The notes under the pieces were generated by a model, which worked only from the letters and a program-made list of their open reading frames with translations, did no database searches and was not told where the DNA came from. 64,000 bases of DNA from positions 33,445,501-33,509,500 of the forward strand of contig NC_079878.1 of the NCBI RefSeq assembly GCF_029227915.1, given 5' to 3'. Position numbers and translations under genes: made by a program. How positions within the stretch are numbered: position 1 is the first letter of the stretch; each line of letters starts with the position of its first letter. The stretch is from Hydractinia symbiolongicarpus (lineage: Eukaryota > Cnidaria > Hydrozoa > Anthoathecata > Hydractiniidae). Below are positions 38,593-51,901 of this stretch, piece after piece.

Positions 38593-40415
38593 GAAATGAG
38601 TTTACTCCCTGGGTACTTTCTTTGTATACATTCGACTATACGGGCCAAGTCCCGGATTTACGGGAAAACGCGGGATTTCGTTTGCCGGCGATTAAATCTC
38701 TTTCATTAAGCGTCTCATCAAAAATGAAAACATTTTTTAAAACTACAAGTCTGATGCGTTTTAGTGGAGAAAAAATAATTTAAAAAATCGTTCTGGAAAT
38801 GAGTTTACTCACAGGGTACTTTCTTTGTATACATTCGACTATACGGGCCAAGCCCGGGATTTACGGGAAATCGCGAGTTTTCGTTTTCCGGCGATTAAAC
38901 CTCTTTCATTAAGCGTCTCATCAAAAATGAAAACATTTTTGAAAACTACAAGTCTCATGCGTTTTAGTGTTGAAAAAAAAATTTAAAAAATCGTTCGGGA
39001 AATGAGTTTACTCCCTGGGTACTATCTTTGTAAACATTCGACTATACGGGCCAAGCCCCGGATTTACGGGAAAACGCGGGATTTCATTTGCCGGCGATTA
39101 AACCTCTTTCATTAGGCGTCTCATTAAAAATGAAAACATTTTTGAAAACTACAAGTCTCATGCGTTTTAGTGGTGAAAAAATAATTTAAAAAATCGTTCG
39201 GGAAATGAGTTTACTCCCTGGGTACTTTCTTTGTATACTTTTGACTATACGGGCCGAGTCCGGGATTTACGGGAAATCGCGGATTTTCGTTTCCCGGCGA
39301 TTAAACTTCTTTTATTCAGCGTGCCATCAAATATGAAAATATTTTTGAAAACTACAAGTCTCATGCGTTTAGTGGTAAAAAAATAATATAAAAAATCGTT
39401 CGGGAAATGAGTTTACTCCCTGGGTACTTTCTTTGTATACTTTTGACTATACGGGCCAAGCCGGGATTTACGGGAAATCGCGGGTTTTCGTTTGCCGGCG
39501 ATTAAACTTCTTTTATTCAGCGTCTCATCAAAAATGAAAACATTTTTAAAAACTACAAGTCTTATGCGTTTTAGTGGTGAAAAAATAATTTAAAAAATCG
39601 TTCTGGAAATGAGTTTACTCACAGGGTACTTTCTTTGTATACATTCGACTATACGTGCCAAGCCCGGGATTTACGAGAAATCGCGGGTTTTCGTTTGCCG
39701 GCGATTAAACTTCTTTTATTCAGCGTCTCATCAAAAATGAAAACATTTTTGAAAACTACAAGTCTGATGCGTTTTAGTGGTGAAAAAATAATTTAAAAAA
39801 TCGTTCTGGAAATGAGTTTACTCCCTGGGTACTTTATTTGTATACTTTTGACTATACGGGCCGCGTCCGGGATTTAGGGAAATCGCAGGTTTTCGTTTGC
39901 CGGCGATTAAACTGCTTTTATTCAGCGTCTCATCGAAAATGAAAACATTTTTGAAAACTACAAGTCTCATGCGTTTTAGTGGTGAAAAAATAATTTAAAA
40001 AATCGTTCGGGAAATGAGTTTAATCCCCGGGTACTTTCTTTGTATACTTTTGACTATACGGGCCGAGTCCGGGATATACGGGAAATCGCGAATTTTCGTT
40101 TGCCGGCGATTAAACTTCTTTTATTCAGCGTCCCATCAAATATGAAAATATTTTTGAAAACTACAAGTCTCATGCGTTTAGTGGTAAAAAAATAATATAA
40201 AAAATCGTTAGGGAAATGAGTTTACTCCCTGGGTACTTTCTTTGTATACTTTTGACTATACGGGCCAAGCCCGGGATTTACGGGAAATCGCGGGTTTTCG
40301 TTTGCCGGCGATTAAACTTCTTTTATTCAGCGTCTCATCAAAAATGAAAACATTTTTAAAAACTACAAGTCTTATGCGTTTTAGTGGTGAAAAAATAATT
40401 TAAAAAATCGTTCGG
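38593..40415 (+). repeat. 9-monomer (1,823 bp) higher-order repeat, unit 1
   Basis: Four private marks recur at exactly 1,823 bp: AAGTCCCGG (38647 and 40470), ACTATCTTTGTAAAC (39021 and 40844), CCGCGTCCGG (39861 and 41684), TCGTTAGGG (40205 and 42028). The unit also has CCCGGGTAC and GCGAATTTTCG. Unit ends are approximate to within part of a monomer. Confidence 0.88.
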
Positions 40416-42238
40416 GAAATGAGTTTACTCCCTGGGTACTTTCTTTGTATACATTCGACTATACGGGCCAAGTCCCGGATTTACGGGAAAACGCGGGATT
40501 TCGTTTGCCGGCGATTAAATCTCTTTCATTAAGCGTCTCATCAAAAATGAAAACATTTTTTAAAACTACAAGTCTGATGTGTTTTAGTGGAGAAAAAATA
40601 ATTTAAAAAATCGTTCTTGAAATGAGTTTACTCACAGGGTACTTTCTTTGTATACATTCGACTATACGGGCCAAGCCCGGGATTTACGGGAAATCGCGAG
40701 TTTTCGTTTTCCGGCGATTAAACCTCTTTCATTAAGCGTCTCATCAAAAATGAAAACATTTTTGAAAACTACAAGTCTCATGCGTTTTAGTGTTGAAAAA
40801 AAAATTTAAAAAATCGTTCGGGAAATGAGTTTACTCCCTGGGTACTATCTTTGTAAACATTCGACTATACGGGCCAAGCCCCGGATTTACGGGAAAACGC
40901 GGGATTTCATTTGCCGGCGATTAAACCTCTTTCATTAGGCGTCTCATTAAAAATGAAAACATTTTTGAAAACTACAAGTCTCATGCGTTTTAGTGGTGAA
41001 AAAATAATTTAAAAAATCGTTCGGGAAATGAGTTTACTCCCTGGGTACTTTCTTTGTATACTTTTGACTATACGGGCCGAGTCCGGGATTTACGGGAAAT
41101 CGCGGATTTTCGTTTCCCGGCGATTAAACTTCTTTTATTCAGCGTGCCATCAAATATGAAAATATTTTTGAAAACTACAAGTCTCATGCGTTTAGTGGTA
41201 AAAAAATAATATAAAAAATCGTTCGGGAAATGAGTTTACTCCCTGGGTACTTTCTTTGTATACTTTTGACTATACGGGCCAAGCCGGGATTTACGGGAAA
41301 TCGCGGGTTTTCGTTTGCCGGCGATTAAACTTCTTTTATTCAGCGTCTCATCAAAAATGAAAACATTTTTAAAAACTAAAAGTCTTATGCGTTTTAGTGG
41401 TGAAAAAATAATTTAAAAAATCGTTCTGGAAATGAGTTTACTCACAGGGTACTTTCTTTGTATACATTCGACTATACGTGCCAAGCCCGGGATTTACGAG
41501 AAATCGCGGGTTTTCGTTTGCCGGCGATTAAACTTCTTTTATTCAGCGTCTCATCAAAAATGAAAACATTTTTGAAAACTACAAGTCTGATGCGTTTTAG
41601 TGGTGAAAAAATAATTTAAAAAATCGTTCTGGAAATGAGTTTACTCCCTGGGTACTTTATTTGTATACTTTTGACTATACGGGCCGCGTCCGGGATTTAG
41701 GGAAATCGCAGGTTTTCGTTTGCCGGCGATTAAACTGCTTTTATTCAGCGTCTCATCGAAAATGAAACCATTTTTGAAAACTACAAGTCTCATGCGTTTT
41801 AGTGGTGAAAAAATAATTTAAAAAATCGTTCGGGAAATGAGTTTACTCCCCGGGTACTTTCTTTGTATACTTTTGACTATACGGGCCGAGTCCGGGATAT
41901 ACGGGAAATCGCGAATTTTCGTTTGCCGGCGATTAAACTTCTTTTATTCAGCGTCCCATCAAATATGAAAATATTTTTGAAAACTACAAGTCTCATGCGT
42001 TTAGTGGTAAAAAAATAATATAAAAAATCGTTAGGGAAATGAGTTTACTCCCTGGGTACTTTCTTTGTATACTTTTGACTATACGGGCCAAGCCCGGGAT
42101 TTACGGGAAATCTCGGGTTTTCGTTTGCCGGCGATTAAACTTCTTTTATTCAGCGTCTCATCAAAAATGAAAACATTTTTAAAAACTACAAGTCTTATGC
42201 GTTTTAGTGGTGAAAAAATAATTTAAAAAATCGTTCTG
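40416..42238 (+). repeat. 9-monomer (1,823 bp) higher-order repeat, unit 2
   Basis: Second tandem unit, with the marks listed for unit 1 in the same order. Small differences include ATGTGTTTTAG (near 40578) and GAAACCATTTT (near 41764). Confidence 0.88.
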
Positions 42239-42490
42239 GAAATGAGTTTACTCCCTGGGTACTTTCTTTGTATACTTTTGACTATACGGGCCGAGTCCGG
42301 GATTTAGGGAAATCGCAGGTTTTCGTTTGCCGGCGATTAAACTGCTTTTATTCAGCGTCTCATCAAAAATGAAAACATTTCTGAAAACTACAAGTCTTAT
42401 GCGTTTTAGTGGTGAAAAAATAATTTAAAAAATCGATCGGGAAATGAGTTTACTCCCTGGGTACTTTCTTTGTATACTTTTGACTATACG

Positions 42491-42520
42491 GGCCGAGTCC
42501 GGGATTTTCGTTTGCCGGCG
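42491..42520 (+). repeat. Monomer with an 18-bp deletion removing the GC dyad
   Basis: GAGTCCGGGATTTTCGTTTG replaces the normal longer form. The lost 18 bp lie between two ATTT copies, leaving one. This fits slippage or short-homology repair. It is the only such internal deletion I noticed. Confidence 0.85.
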
Positions 42521-43130
42521 ATTAAACTTCGTTTATTCAGCGTCCTATCAAATATGAAAATATTTTTGAAAACTACAAGTCTCATGCGTTTAGTGGTAAA
42601 AAAATAATATAAAAAATCGCTCGGGAAAAGAGTTTACTCCCTGGGTACTTTCTTTGTGTACTTTTGACTATACGGGCCAAGCCCGGGATTTACGGGAAAT
42701 CGCGGGTTTTCGTTTGCCGGCGATTAAACTTCTTTTATTCAGCGTCTCATCAAAAATGAAAACATTTTTAAAAACTACAAGTCTCATGCGTTTTAGTGGT
42801 GAAAAAATAATTTAAAAAATCGTTCGGGAAATGAGTTTACTCCCTGGGTACTTTCTTTGTATACTTTTGACTATACGGGCCAAGCCGGGATTTACGGGAA
42901 ATCGCGGGTTTTCGTTTGCCGGCGATTAAACTTCTTTTATTCAGCGTCCCATCAAATATGAAAATATTTTTGAAAACTACAAATCTCATGCGTTTAGTGG
43001 TAAAAAAATAATATAAAAAATCGTTCGGGAAATGAGTTTACTCCCTGGGTACTTTCTTTGTATACTTTTGACTATACGGGCCAAGCCCAGGATTTACGGG
43101 AAATCGCGGGTTTCGTTTGCCGGCGATTAA

Positions 43131-43737
43131 ACTTCTTTTATTCAGCGTCTCATCAAAAATGAAAACATTTTTGAAAACTACAAGTCTCATGCGTTTTAGT
43201 GGTGAAAAAATAATTTAAAAAATCGTTCGGGAAATGAGTTTACTCCCTGGGTACTTTCTTTGTATACTTTTGACTATACGGGCCGAGTCCGGGATTTATG
43301 GGAAATCGCGGATTTTCGTTTGCCGGCGATTAAACTTCTTTTATTCAGCGTCCCATCAAATATGAAAATATTTTTGAAAACTACAAGTCTCATGCGTTTA
43401 GTGGTAAAAAAATAATATAAAAAATCGTTCGGGAAATGAGTTTACTCCCTGGTTACTTTCTTTGTATACTTTTGACTATACGGGCCAAGCCCGGGATTTA
43501 CGGGAAATCGCGGGTTTTCGTTTGCCGGCGATTAAACTTCTTTTATTCAGCGTCTCATCAAAAATGAAAACACTTTTAAAAACTACAAGTCTTATGCGTT
43601 TTAGTGGTGAAAAAATAATTTAAAAAATCGTTCTGGAAATGAGTTTACTCCCTGGGTACTTTCTTTGTATACTTTTGACTATACGGGCCGAGTCCGGGAT
43701 TTAGGGAAATCGCTGGTTTTCGTTTGCCGGCGATTAA
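43131..43737 (+). repeat. 3-monomer (607 bp) higher-order repeat, unit 1
   Basis: Three monomers repeated directly. The marks CCCTGGTTACTTTC (43451 and 44058 for GGTTAC), GATTTATGGG and AAAACACTTTTAAAA recur at 607 bp. Confidence 0.85.
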
Positions 43738-44344
43738 ACTTCTTTTATTCAGCGTCTCATCAAAAATGAAAACATTTTTGAAAACTACAAGTCTCATGCG
43801 TTTTAGTGGTGAAAAAATAATTTAAAAAATCGTTCGGGAAATGAGTTTACTCCCTGGGTACTTTCTTTGTATACTTTTGACTATACGGGCCGAGTCCGGG
43901 ATTTATGGGAAATCGCGGATTTTCGTTTGCCGGCGATTAAACTTCTTTTATTCAGCGTCCCATCAAATATGAAAATATTTTTGAAAACTACAAGTCTCAT
44001 GCGTGTAGTGGTAAAAAAATAATATAAAAAATCGTTCGGGAAATGAGTTTACTCCCTGGTTACTTTCTTTGTATACTTTTGACTATACGGGCCAAGCCCG
44101 GGATTTACGGGAAATCGCGGGTTTTCGTTTGCCGGCGATTAAACTTCTTTTATTCAGCGTCTCATCAAAAATGAAAACACTTTTAAAAACTACAAGTCTT
44201 ATGCGTTTTAGTGGTGAAAAAATAATTTAAAAAATCGTTCTGGAAATGAGTTTACTCCCTGGGTACTTTCTTTGTATACTTTTGACTATACGGGCCGAGT
44301 CCGGGATTTAGGGAAATCGCTGGTTTTCGTTTGCCGGCGATTAA
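43738..44344 (+). repeat. 3-monomer (607 bp) higher-order repeat, unit 2
   Basis: Second tandem unit of the 607-bp repeat. It contains GCGTGTAGTGG (near 44002) where unit 1 has GCGTTTAGTGG. It ends where AAACTGCTTTT replaces AAACTTCTTTT. Confidence 0.85.
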
Positions 44345-47300
44345 ACTGCTTTTATTCAGCGTCCCACCAAAAATGAAAACATTTTTGAAAACTACAAGTC
44401 TCATGCGTTTTAGTGGTGAAAAAATAATTTAAAAAATCGTTCGGGAAATGAGTTTACTTCCTGGGTACTTTCTTTGTATACTTTTGACTATACGGGCCAG
44501 GCCGGGATTTACGGGAAATCGCGGGTTTCGTTTGCCGGCGATTAAACTTCTTTTATTCAGCGTCTCATCAAAAATGAAAACATTTTTAAAAACTACAAGT
44601 CTTATGCGTTTTAGTGGTGAAAAAATAATTTAAAAAATCGTTCTGGAAATGAGTTTACTCACAGGGTACTTTCTTTGTATACATTTGACTGTACGTGCCG
44701 AGCCCGGGATTTACGAGAAATCGCGGGTTTTCGTTTGCCGGCGATTAAACTTCTTTTATTCTGCGTCTCATCAAAAATGAAAATATTTTTGAAAACTACA
44801 AGTCTCATGCGTTTTAGTGGTAAAAAATTAATATAAAAAATCGTTCGGGAAATGAGTTTACTCCCTGGGTACTTTCTTTGTATACTTTTGACTATACGGG
44901 CCAAGCCCGGGATTTACGGGAAATCGCGGGTTTTCGTTTGCCGGCGATTAAACTTCTTTTATTCAGCGTCTCATCAAAAATGAAAACACTTTTAAAAACT
45001 ACAAGTCTTATGCGTTTTAGTGGTGAAAAAATAATTTAAAAAATCGTTCTGGAAATGAGTTTACTCACAGGGTACTTTCTTTGTATACATTTGACTGTAC
45101 GTGCCAAGCCCGGGATTTACGAGAAATCGCGGGTTTTCGTTTGCCGGCGATTAAACTTCTTTTATTCTGCGTCTCATCAAAAATGAAAACATTTTTGAAA
45201 ACTACAAGTCTCATGCGTTTTAGTGGTGAAAAAATAATTTAAAAAATCGTTCGGGAAATGAGTTTACTCCCTGGGTACTTTCTTTGTATACTTTTGACTA
45301 TACGGGCCAAGCCGGGATTTACGGGAAATCTCGGGTTTTCGTTTGCCGGCGATTAAACTTCTTTTATTCAGCGTCTCATCAAAAATGAAAACATTTTTAA
45401 AAACTACAAGTCTTATGCGTTTTAGTGGTGAAAAAATAATTTAAAAAATCGTTCTGGAAATGAGTTTACTCACACGGTACTTTCTATGTATACATTCGAC
45501 TATACGTGCCAAGCCCGGGATTTACGGGAAATCGCGGGTTTTCGTTTGCCGGCGATTAAACTTCTTTTATTCAGCGTCTCATCAAAAATGAAAACATTTT
45601 TGAAAACTACAAGTCTCATGCGTTTTAGTGGTGAAAAAATAATTTAAAAAATCGTTCGGGAAATGAGTTTACTCCCTGGGTACTTTCTTTGTATACTTTT
45701 GACTATACGGGCCAAGTCAGGATTTACGGGAAATCGCGGGTTTTCGTTTGCCGGCGATTAAACTTCTTTTATTCAGCTTCTCATCAAAAATGAAAACATT
45801 TTTAAAAACTACAAGTCTTATGCGTTTTAGTGGTGAAAAAATAATTTAAAAAATCGTTCTGGAAATGAGTTTACTCACAGGGTACTTTCTTTGTATACAT
45901 TCGACTATACGGGCCAAGCCCGGGATTTACGGGAAATCGCGGGTTTTCGTTTGCCGGCGAGTAAACTTCTTTTATTCAGCGTCCCATCAAATATGAAAAT
46001 ATTTTTGAAAACTACCAGTCTCATGCGTTTAGTGGTAAAAAAATAAAATAAAAAATCGTTCGGGAAATGAGTTTACTCCCTGGGTACTTTCTTTGTATAC
46101 TTTTGACTATACGGGCCAAGCCCGGGATTTACGGGAAATCGCAGGTTTTCGTTTGCCGACGATTAAACTTCTTTTATTCAGCGTCTCATCAAAAATGAAA
46201 ACACTTTTAAAAACTACAAGTCTTATGCGTTTTAGTGGTGAAAAAATAATTTAAAAAATCGTTCTGGAAATGAGTTTACTCCCTGGGTACTTTCTTTGTA
46301 TACTTTTGACTATACGGGCCGAGTCCGGGATTTAGGGAAATCGCAGGTTTTCGTTTGCCGGCGATTAAACTGCTTTTATTCAGCGTCCCACCAAAAATGA
46401 AAACATTTTTAAAAACTACAAGTCTTATGCGTTTTAGTGGTGAAAAAATAATTTAAAAAATCGTTCTGGAAATGAGTTTACTCACAGGGTACTTTCTTTG
46501 TATACATTCGACTATACGTGCCAAGCCCGGGATTTACGAGAAATCGCGGTTTTCGTTTGCCGGCGATTAAACTTCTTTTATTCTGCGTCTCATCAAAAAT
46601 GAAAACATTTTTGAAAACTACAAGTCTCATGCGTTTTAGTGGTGAAAAAATAATTTGAAAAATCGTTCGGGAAATGAGTTTACTCCCTGGGTACTTTCTT
46701 TGTATACATTCGACTATACCGGCCAAGCCCGGGATTTACGGGAAATCCCGGTTTTTCGTTTGCCGGCGATTAAACTTCTTTTATTCAGCGTCTCATCAAA
46801 AATGAAAACATTTTTGAAAACTACAAGTCTCATGCGTTTTAGTGGTGAAAAAATAATTTAAAAAATTGTTCGGGAAATGAGTTTACTCCCTGGGTACTTT
46901 CTATGTATACTTTTGACTATACGGGCCAAGTCGGGATTTACGGGAAATCGCGGGTTTTCGTTTGCCGGCGATTAAACTTCTTTTATTCAGCGTCTCATCA
47001 AAAATGAAAACATTTTTGAAAACTACAAGTCTCATGCGTTTTAGTGGTGAAAAAATAATTTAAAAAATCGTTCGGGAAATGAGTTTACTCCCTGGGTACT
47101 TTCTATGTATACTTTTGACTATACGGGCCAAGTCGGGATTTACGGGAAATCGCGGGTTTTCGTTTGCCGGCGATTAAACTTCTTTTATTCAGCGTGTCAT
47201 CAAAAATGAAAACATTTTTGAAAACTACAAGTCTCATGCGTTTTAGTGGTGAAAAAATTATTTAAAAAATCGTTCGGGAAATGAGTTTACTCCCTGGGTA

Positions 47301-49554
47301 CTTTCTTTGTATACTTTTGACTATACGGGCCAAGTCGGGATTTACGGGAAATCGCGGGTTTTCGTTTGCCGGCGATTAAACTTCTTTTATTCAGCGTGTC
47401 ATCAAAAATGAAAACATTTTTGAAAACTACAAGTCTCATGCGTTTTAGTGGTGAAAAAATAATTTAAAAAATCGTTCGGGAAATGATTTTACTCCCTGGG
47501 TACTATCTTTGTATACTTTTGACTATACGGGCCAAGCCGGGATTTACGGGAAATCGCGGGTTTTCGTTTGCCGGCGATTAAACTTCTTTTATTCAGCGTC
47601 TCATCAAAAATGAAAACATTTTTAAAAACTACAAGTCTCATGGGCTTTAGTGGTGAAAAAATAATTTAAAAAATCGTTCTGGAAATGAGTTTACTCACAG
47701 GGTACTTTCTTTGTATACATTCGACTATACGTGCCAAGCCCGGGATTTACGGGAAATCGCGGGTTTTCGTTTGCCAGCGATTAAACTTCTTTTATTCAGC
47801 GTCTCATCAAAAATGAAAACATTTTTAAAAACTACAAGTCTCATGCGTTTTAGTGGTGAAAAAATAATTTAAAAAATCGTTCGGGAAATAAGTTTACTCC
47901 CTGGGTACTTTCTTTGTATACATTCGACTATACGGGCCAAGCCCTGGATTTACGGGAAATCGCGGGTTTTCGTTTTCCGGCAATTAAACCTCTTTCATTA
48001 AGCGTGTCATCAAAAATGAAAATATTTTTGAAAACTACAAGTCTCATGCGTTTTAGTGTTGAAAAAAAAATTTAAAAAATCGTTCGGGAAATGAGTTTAC
48101 TCCCTGGGTACTTTCTTTGTATACATTCGACTATACGGCCAAGCCCCGGATTTACGGGAAAACGCGGGATTTCGTTTGCCGGCGATTAAACCTTTTTCAT
48201 TAAGCGTCTCATCAAAAATGAAAACATTTTTTAAAACTACTAGTCTCATGCGTTTTAGTGGTGAAAAAATAATTTAAAAAATCGTTCGGGAAATGAGTTT
48301 ACTCCCTGGGTACTTTATTTGTATACTTTTGACTATACGGGCCGAGTCCGGGATTTACGGGAAATCTCGGATTTTCGTTTGCCGGCGATTAAACTGCTTT
48401 TATTCAGCGTTTCATCAAAAATGAAAACATTTTTGAAAACTTCAAGTCTCATGCGTTTTAGTGGTGAAAAAATAATTTAAAAAATCGTTCGGGAAATGAG
48501 TTTACTCCCTGGGTACTTTCTTTGTATACTTTTGACTATACGGGCCAAGCCGGGATTTACGGGAAATCGCGGGTTTTCGTTTGCCGGCGATTAAACTTCT
48601 TTTATTCAGCGTCTCATCAAAAATGAAAACATTTTTAAAAACTACAAGTCTCATGCGTTTTAGTGGTGAAAAAATAATTTAAAAAATCGTTCGGGAAATA
48701 AGTTTACTCCCTGGGTACTTTCTTTGTATACTTTTGACTATACGGGCCAAGCCGGGATTTACGGGAAATCGCGGGTTTTCGTTTGCCGGCGATTAAACTT
48801 CTTTTATTCAGCGTCTCATCAAAAATGTAAACATTTTTAAAATCTACAAGTCTGATGCGTTTTAGTGGTGAAAAAATAATTTAAAAAATCGTTCTGGAAA
48901 TGAGTTTACTCACAGGGTACTTTCTTTGTATACATTCGACTAAACGGGCCAAGCCCTGGATTTACGGGAAATCGCGGGTTTTCGTTTTCCGGCAATTAAA
49001 CCTCTTTCATTAAGCGTGTCATCAAAAATGAAAATATTTTTGAAAACTACAAGTCTCATGCGTTTTAGTGTTGAAAAAAAAATTTAAAAAATCGTTCGGG
49101 AAATGAGTTTACTCCCTGGGTACTTTCTTTGTATACATTCGACTATACGGCCAAGCCCCGGATTTACGGGAAAACGCGGGATTTCGTTTGCCGGCGATTA
49201 AACCTTTTTCATTAAGCGTCTCATCAAAAATGAAAACATTTTTTAAAACTACAAGTCTCATGCGTTTTAGTGGTGAAAAAATAATTTAAAAAATCGTTCG
49301 GGAAATGAGTTTACTCCCTGGGTACTTTATTTGTATACTTTTGACTATACGGGCCGAGTCCGGGATTTACGGGAAATCTCGGATTTTCGTTTGCCGGCGA
49401 TTAAACTGCTTTTATTCAGCGTCTCATCAAAAATGAAAACATTTTTGAAAACTACAAGTCTCATGCGTTTTAATGGTGAAAAAATAATTTAAAAAATCGT
49501 TCGGGAAATGAGTTTACTCCCTGGGTACTTTCTTTGTATACTTTTGACTATACG

Positions 49555-49610
49555 GGCCGAGTCCGGGATTTACGGGAAAACGCGGGATTTCGTTTGCCGG
49601 CGATTAAACC
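49555..49610 (+). repeat. Hybrid monomer at a contraction junction
   Basis: GGCCGAGTCCGGGATTTACGGG is the first half of one family and GAAAACGCGGGATTTCG is the second half of another. Everywhere else I looked, GAGTCCGGG is followed by GGGAAATC, and GGGAAAACG is preceded by CCCCGG. The offset to copy A changes across this place from 41,758 to 35,230, so the hybrid marks a recombination join. Downstream to about 49720 the sequence is a mosaic of copy-A monomers. Confidence 0.75.
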
Positions 49611-51859
49611 TCTTTCATTAAGCGTCTCATCAAAAATGAAAACATTTTTAAAATTTTTAAAAACTACAAGTCTTATGCGTTTTAGTGGTGAAAAAATAAT
49701 TTTAAAAATCGTTCTGGAAATGAGTTTACTCCCTGGGTACTTTCTTTGTATACTTTTGACTATACGGGCCGAGTCCGGGATTTACGGGAAATCGCGGATT
49801 TTCGTTTGCCGGCGATTAAACTTCTTTTATTCAGCGTCTCATCAAAAATGAAAACATTTTTAAAAACTACAAGTCTTATGCGTTTTAGTGGTGAAAAAAT
49901 AATTTAAAAAATCGTTCTGGAAATGAGTTTACTCACAGGGTACTTTCTTTGTATACATTCGACTATACGGGCCAAGCCCGGGATTTACGGGAAATCGCGA
50001 GTTTTCGTTTTCCTGCGATTAAACCTCTTTCATTAACCGTGTCATCAAAAATGAAAATATTTTTGAAAACTACAAGTCTCATGCGTTTTAGTGTTGAAAA
50101 AAAAATTTAAAAAATCGTTCGGGAAATGAGTTTACTCCCTGGGTACTTTCTTTGTATACATTCGACTATACGGCCAAGCCCCGGATTTACGGGAAAACGC
50201 GGGATTTCGTTTGCCGGCGATTAAACCTTTTTCATTAAGCGTCTCATCAAAAATGAAAACATTTTTTAAAACTACAAGTCTCATGCGTTTTAGTGGTGAA
50301 AAAATAATTTAAAAAATCGTTCGGGAAATGAGTTTACTCCCTGGGTACTTTATTTGTATACTTTTGACTATACGGGCCGAGTCCGGGATTTACGGGAAAT
50401 CTCGGATTTTCGTTTGCCGGCGATTAAACTGCTTTTATTCAGCGTCTCATCAAAAATGAAAACATTTTTGAAAACTACAAGTCTCATGCGTTTTAGTGGT
50501 GAAAAAATAATTTAAAAAATCGTTCGGGAAATGAGTTTACTCCCTGGGTACTTTCTTTGTATACTTTTGACTATACGGGCCGAGTCCGGGATTTACGGGA
50601 AATCGCGGATTTTCGTTTGCCGGCGATTAAACTTCTTTTATTCAGCGTCCCATCAAATATGAAAATATTTTTGATAACTACAAGTCTCATGCGTTTTAGT
50701 GTTGAAAAAAAAAATTAAAAAATCGTTCGGGAAATGACTTTACTCCCTGGGTACTTTCTTTGTATACATTCGACTATACGGCCAAGCCCCGGATTTACGG
50801 GAAAACGCGGGATTTCGTTTGCCGGCGATTAAACCTCTTTCATTAAGCGTCTCATCAAAAATGAAAACATTTTTAAAATTTTTAAAAACTACAAGTCTTA
50901 TGCGTTTTAGTGATGAAAAAATAATTTAAAAAATCGTTCTGGAAATGTGTTTACTCCCTGGGTACTTTCTTTGTATACTTTTGACTATACGGGCCGAGTC
51001 CGGGATTTACGGGAAATCGCGGATTTTCGTTTGCCGGCGATTAAACTTCTTTTATTCAGCGTCCCATCAAATATGAAAATATTTTTGATAACTACAAGTC
51101 TCATGCGTTTTAGTGTTGAAAAAAAAATTTAAAAAATCGTTCGGGAAATGAGTTTACTCCCTGGTTACTTTCTTTGTATACATTCGACTATACGGCCAAT
51201 CCCCGGATTTACGGGAAAACGCGGGATTTCGTTTGCCGGCGATTAAACCTCTTTCATTAAGCGTCTCATCAAAAATGAAAACATTTTTAAAATTTTTAAA
51301 AACTACAAGTCTTATGCGTTTTAGTGGTGAAAAAATAATTTTAAAAATCGTTCTGGAAATGAGTTTACTCCCTGGGTACTTTCTTTGTATACTTTTGACT
51401 ATACGGGCCGAGTCCGGGATTTACGGGAAATCGCGGATTTTCGTTTGCCGGCGATTAAACTTCTTTTATTCAGCGTCTCATCAAAAATGAAAACATTTTT
51501 AAAAACTACAAGTCTTATGCGTTTTAGTGGTGAAAAAATAATTTAAAAAATCGTTCTGGAAATGAGTTTACTCACAGGGTACTTTCTTTGTATACATTCG
51601 ACTATACGGGCCAAGCCCGGGATTTACGGGAAATCGCGAGTTTTCGTTTTCCTGCGATTAAACCTCTTTCATTAACCGTGTCATCAAAAATGAAAATATT
51701 TTTGAAAACTACAAGTCTCATGCGTTTTAGTGTTGAAAAAAAAATTTAAAAAATCGTTTGGGAAATGAGTTTACTCCCTGGGTACTTTCTTTGTATACAT
51801 TCGACTATACGGCCAAGCCCCGGATTTACGGGAAAACGCGGGATTTCGTTTGCCGGCGA

Positions 51860-51863
51860 TTAA
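51860..51863. repeat. Left TTAA target-site duplication
   Basis: TTAA of the satellite phrase GCCGGCGATTAA, directly before the first CCC of the element. The same TTAA occurs once in the uninterrupted monomers. Confidence 0.93.
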
Positions 51864-51880
51864 CCCTATTCGGTCCGGGG
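51864..51880 (+). repeat. Left terminal inverted repeat of the MITE
   Basis: CCCTATTCGGTCCGGGG, an exact complement of 52588-52604. It abuts TTAA at 51860-51863. It is followed by 21 bp (51881-51901) that have no counterpart at the right end. Confidence 0.95.
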
Positions 51881-51901
51881 TTTTTCGAACATACTATGAC
51901 C

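Larger units (their letters stand above)
1..51863 (+). repeat. Satellite array, left block (about 255 tandem monomers of 202-203 bp)
   Basis: The block is an uninterrupted head-to-tail array. The phrase ACTACAAGTC recurs at 1, 204 and 406 and then about every 203 bp. Each monomer carries, in order, ACTACAAGTCT, ATGCGTTTTAGTGGTGAAAA, an A-rich tract, AAATGAGTTTACTC, GGGTACTTTCTTTGTATAC, GACTATACGGGCC, a GATTTACGGGAAATC core, TTTTCGTTTGCCGGCGATTA, and ATCAAAAATGAAAACATTTT. Recurrent variants define families: CTCCCTGGG or CTCACAGGG; ACTTTTGAC or ACATTCGAC; TTCTTTTATTCAGCG, TGCTTTTATTCAGCG or CTCTTTCATTAAGCG. The unit length is not a multiple of three and stop codons recur, so no reading frame crosses several units. 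The array is open at the left edge. No gene was found anywhere in this block. Chromosomal role cannot be read from the sequence. Confidence 0.98.
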
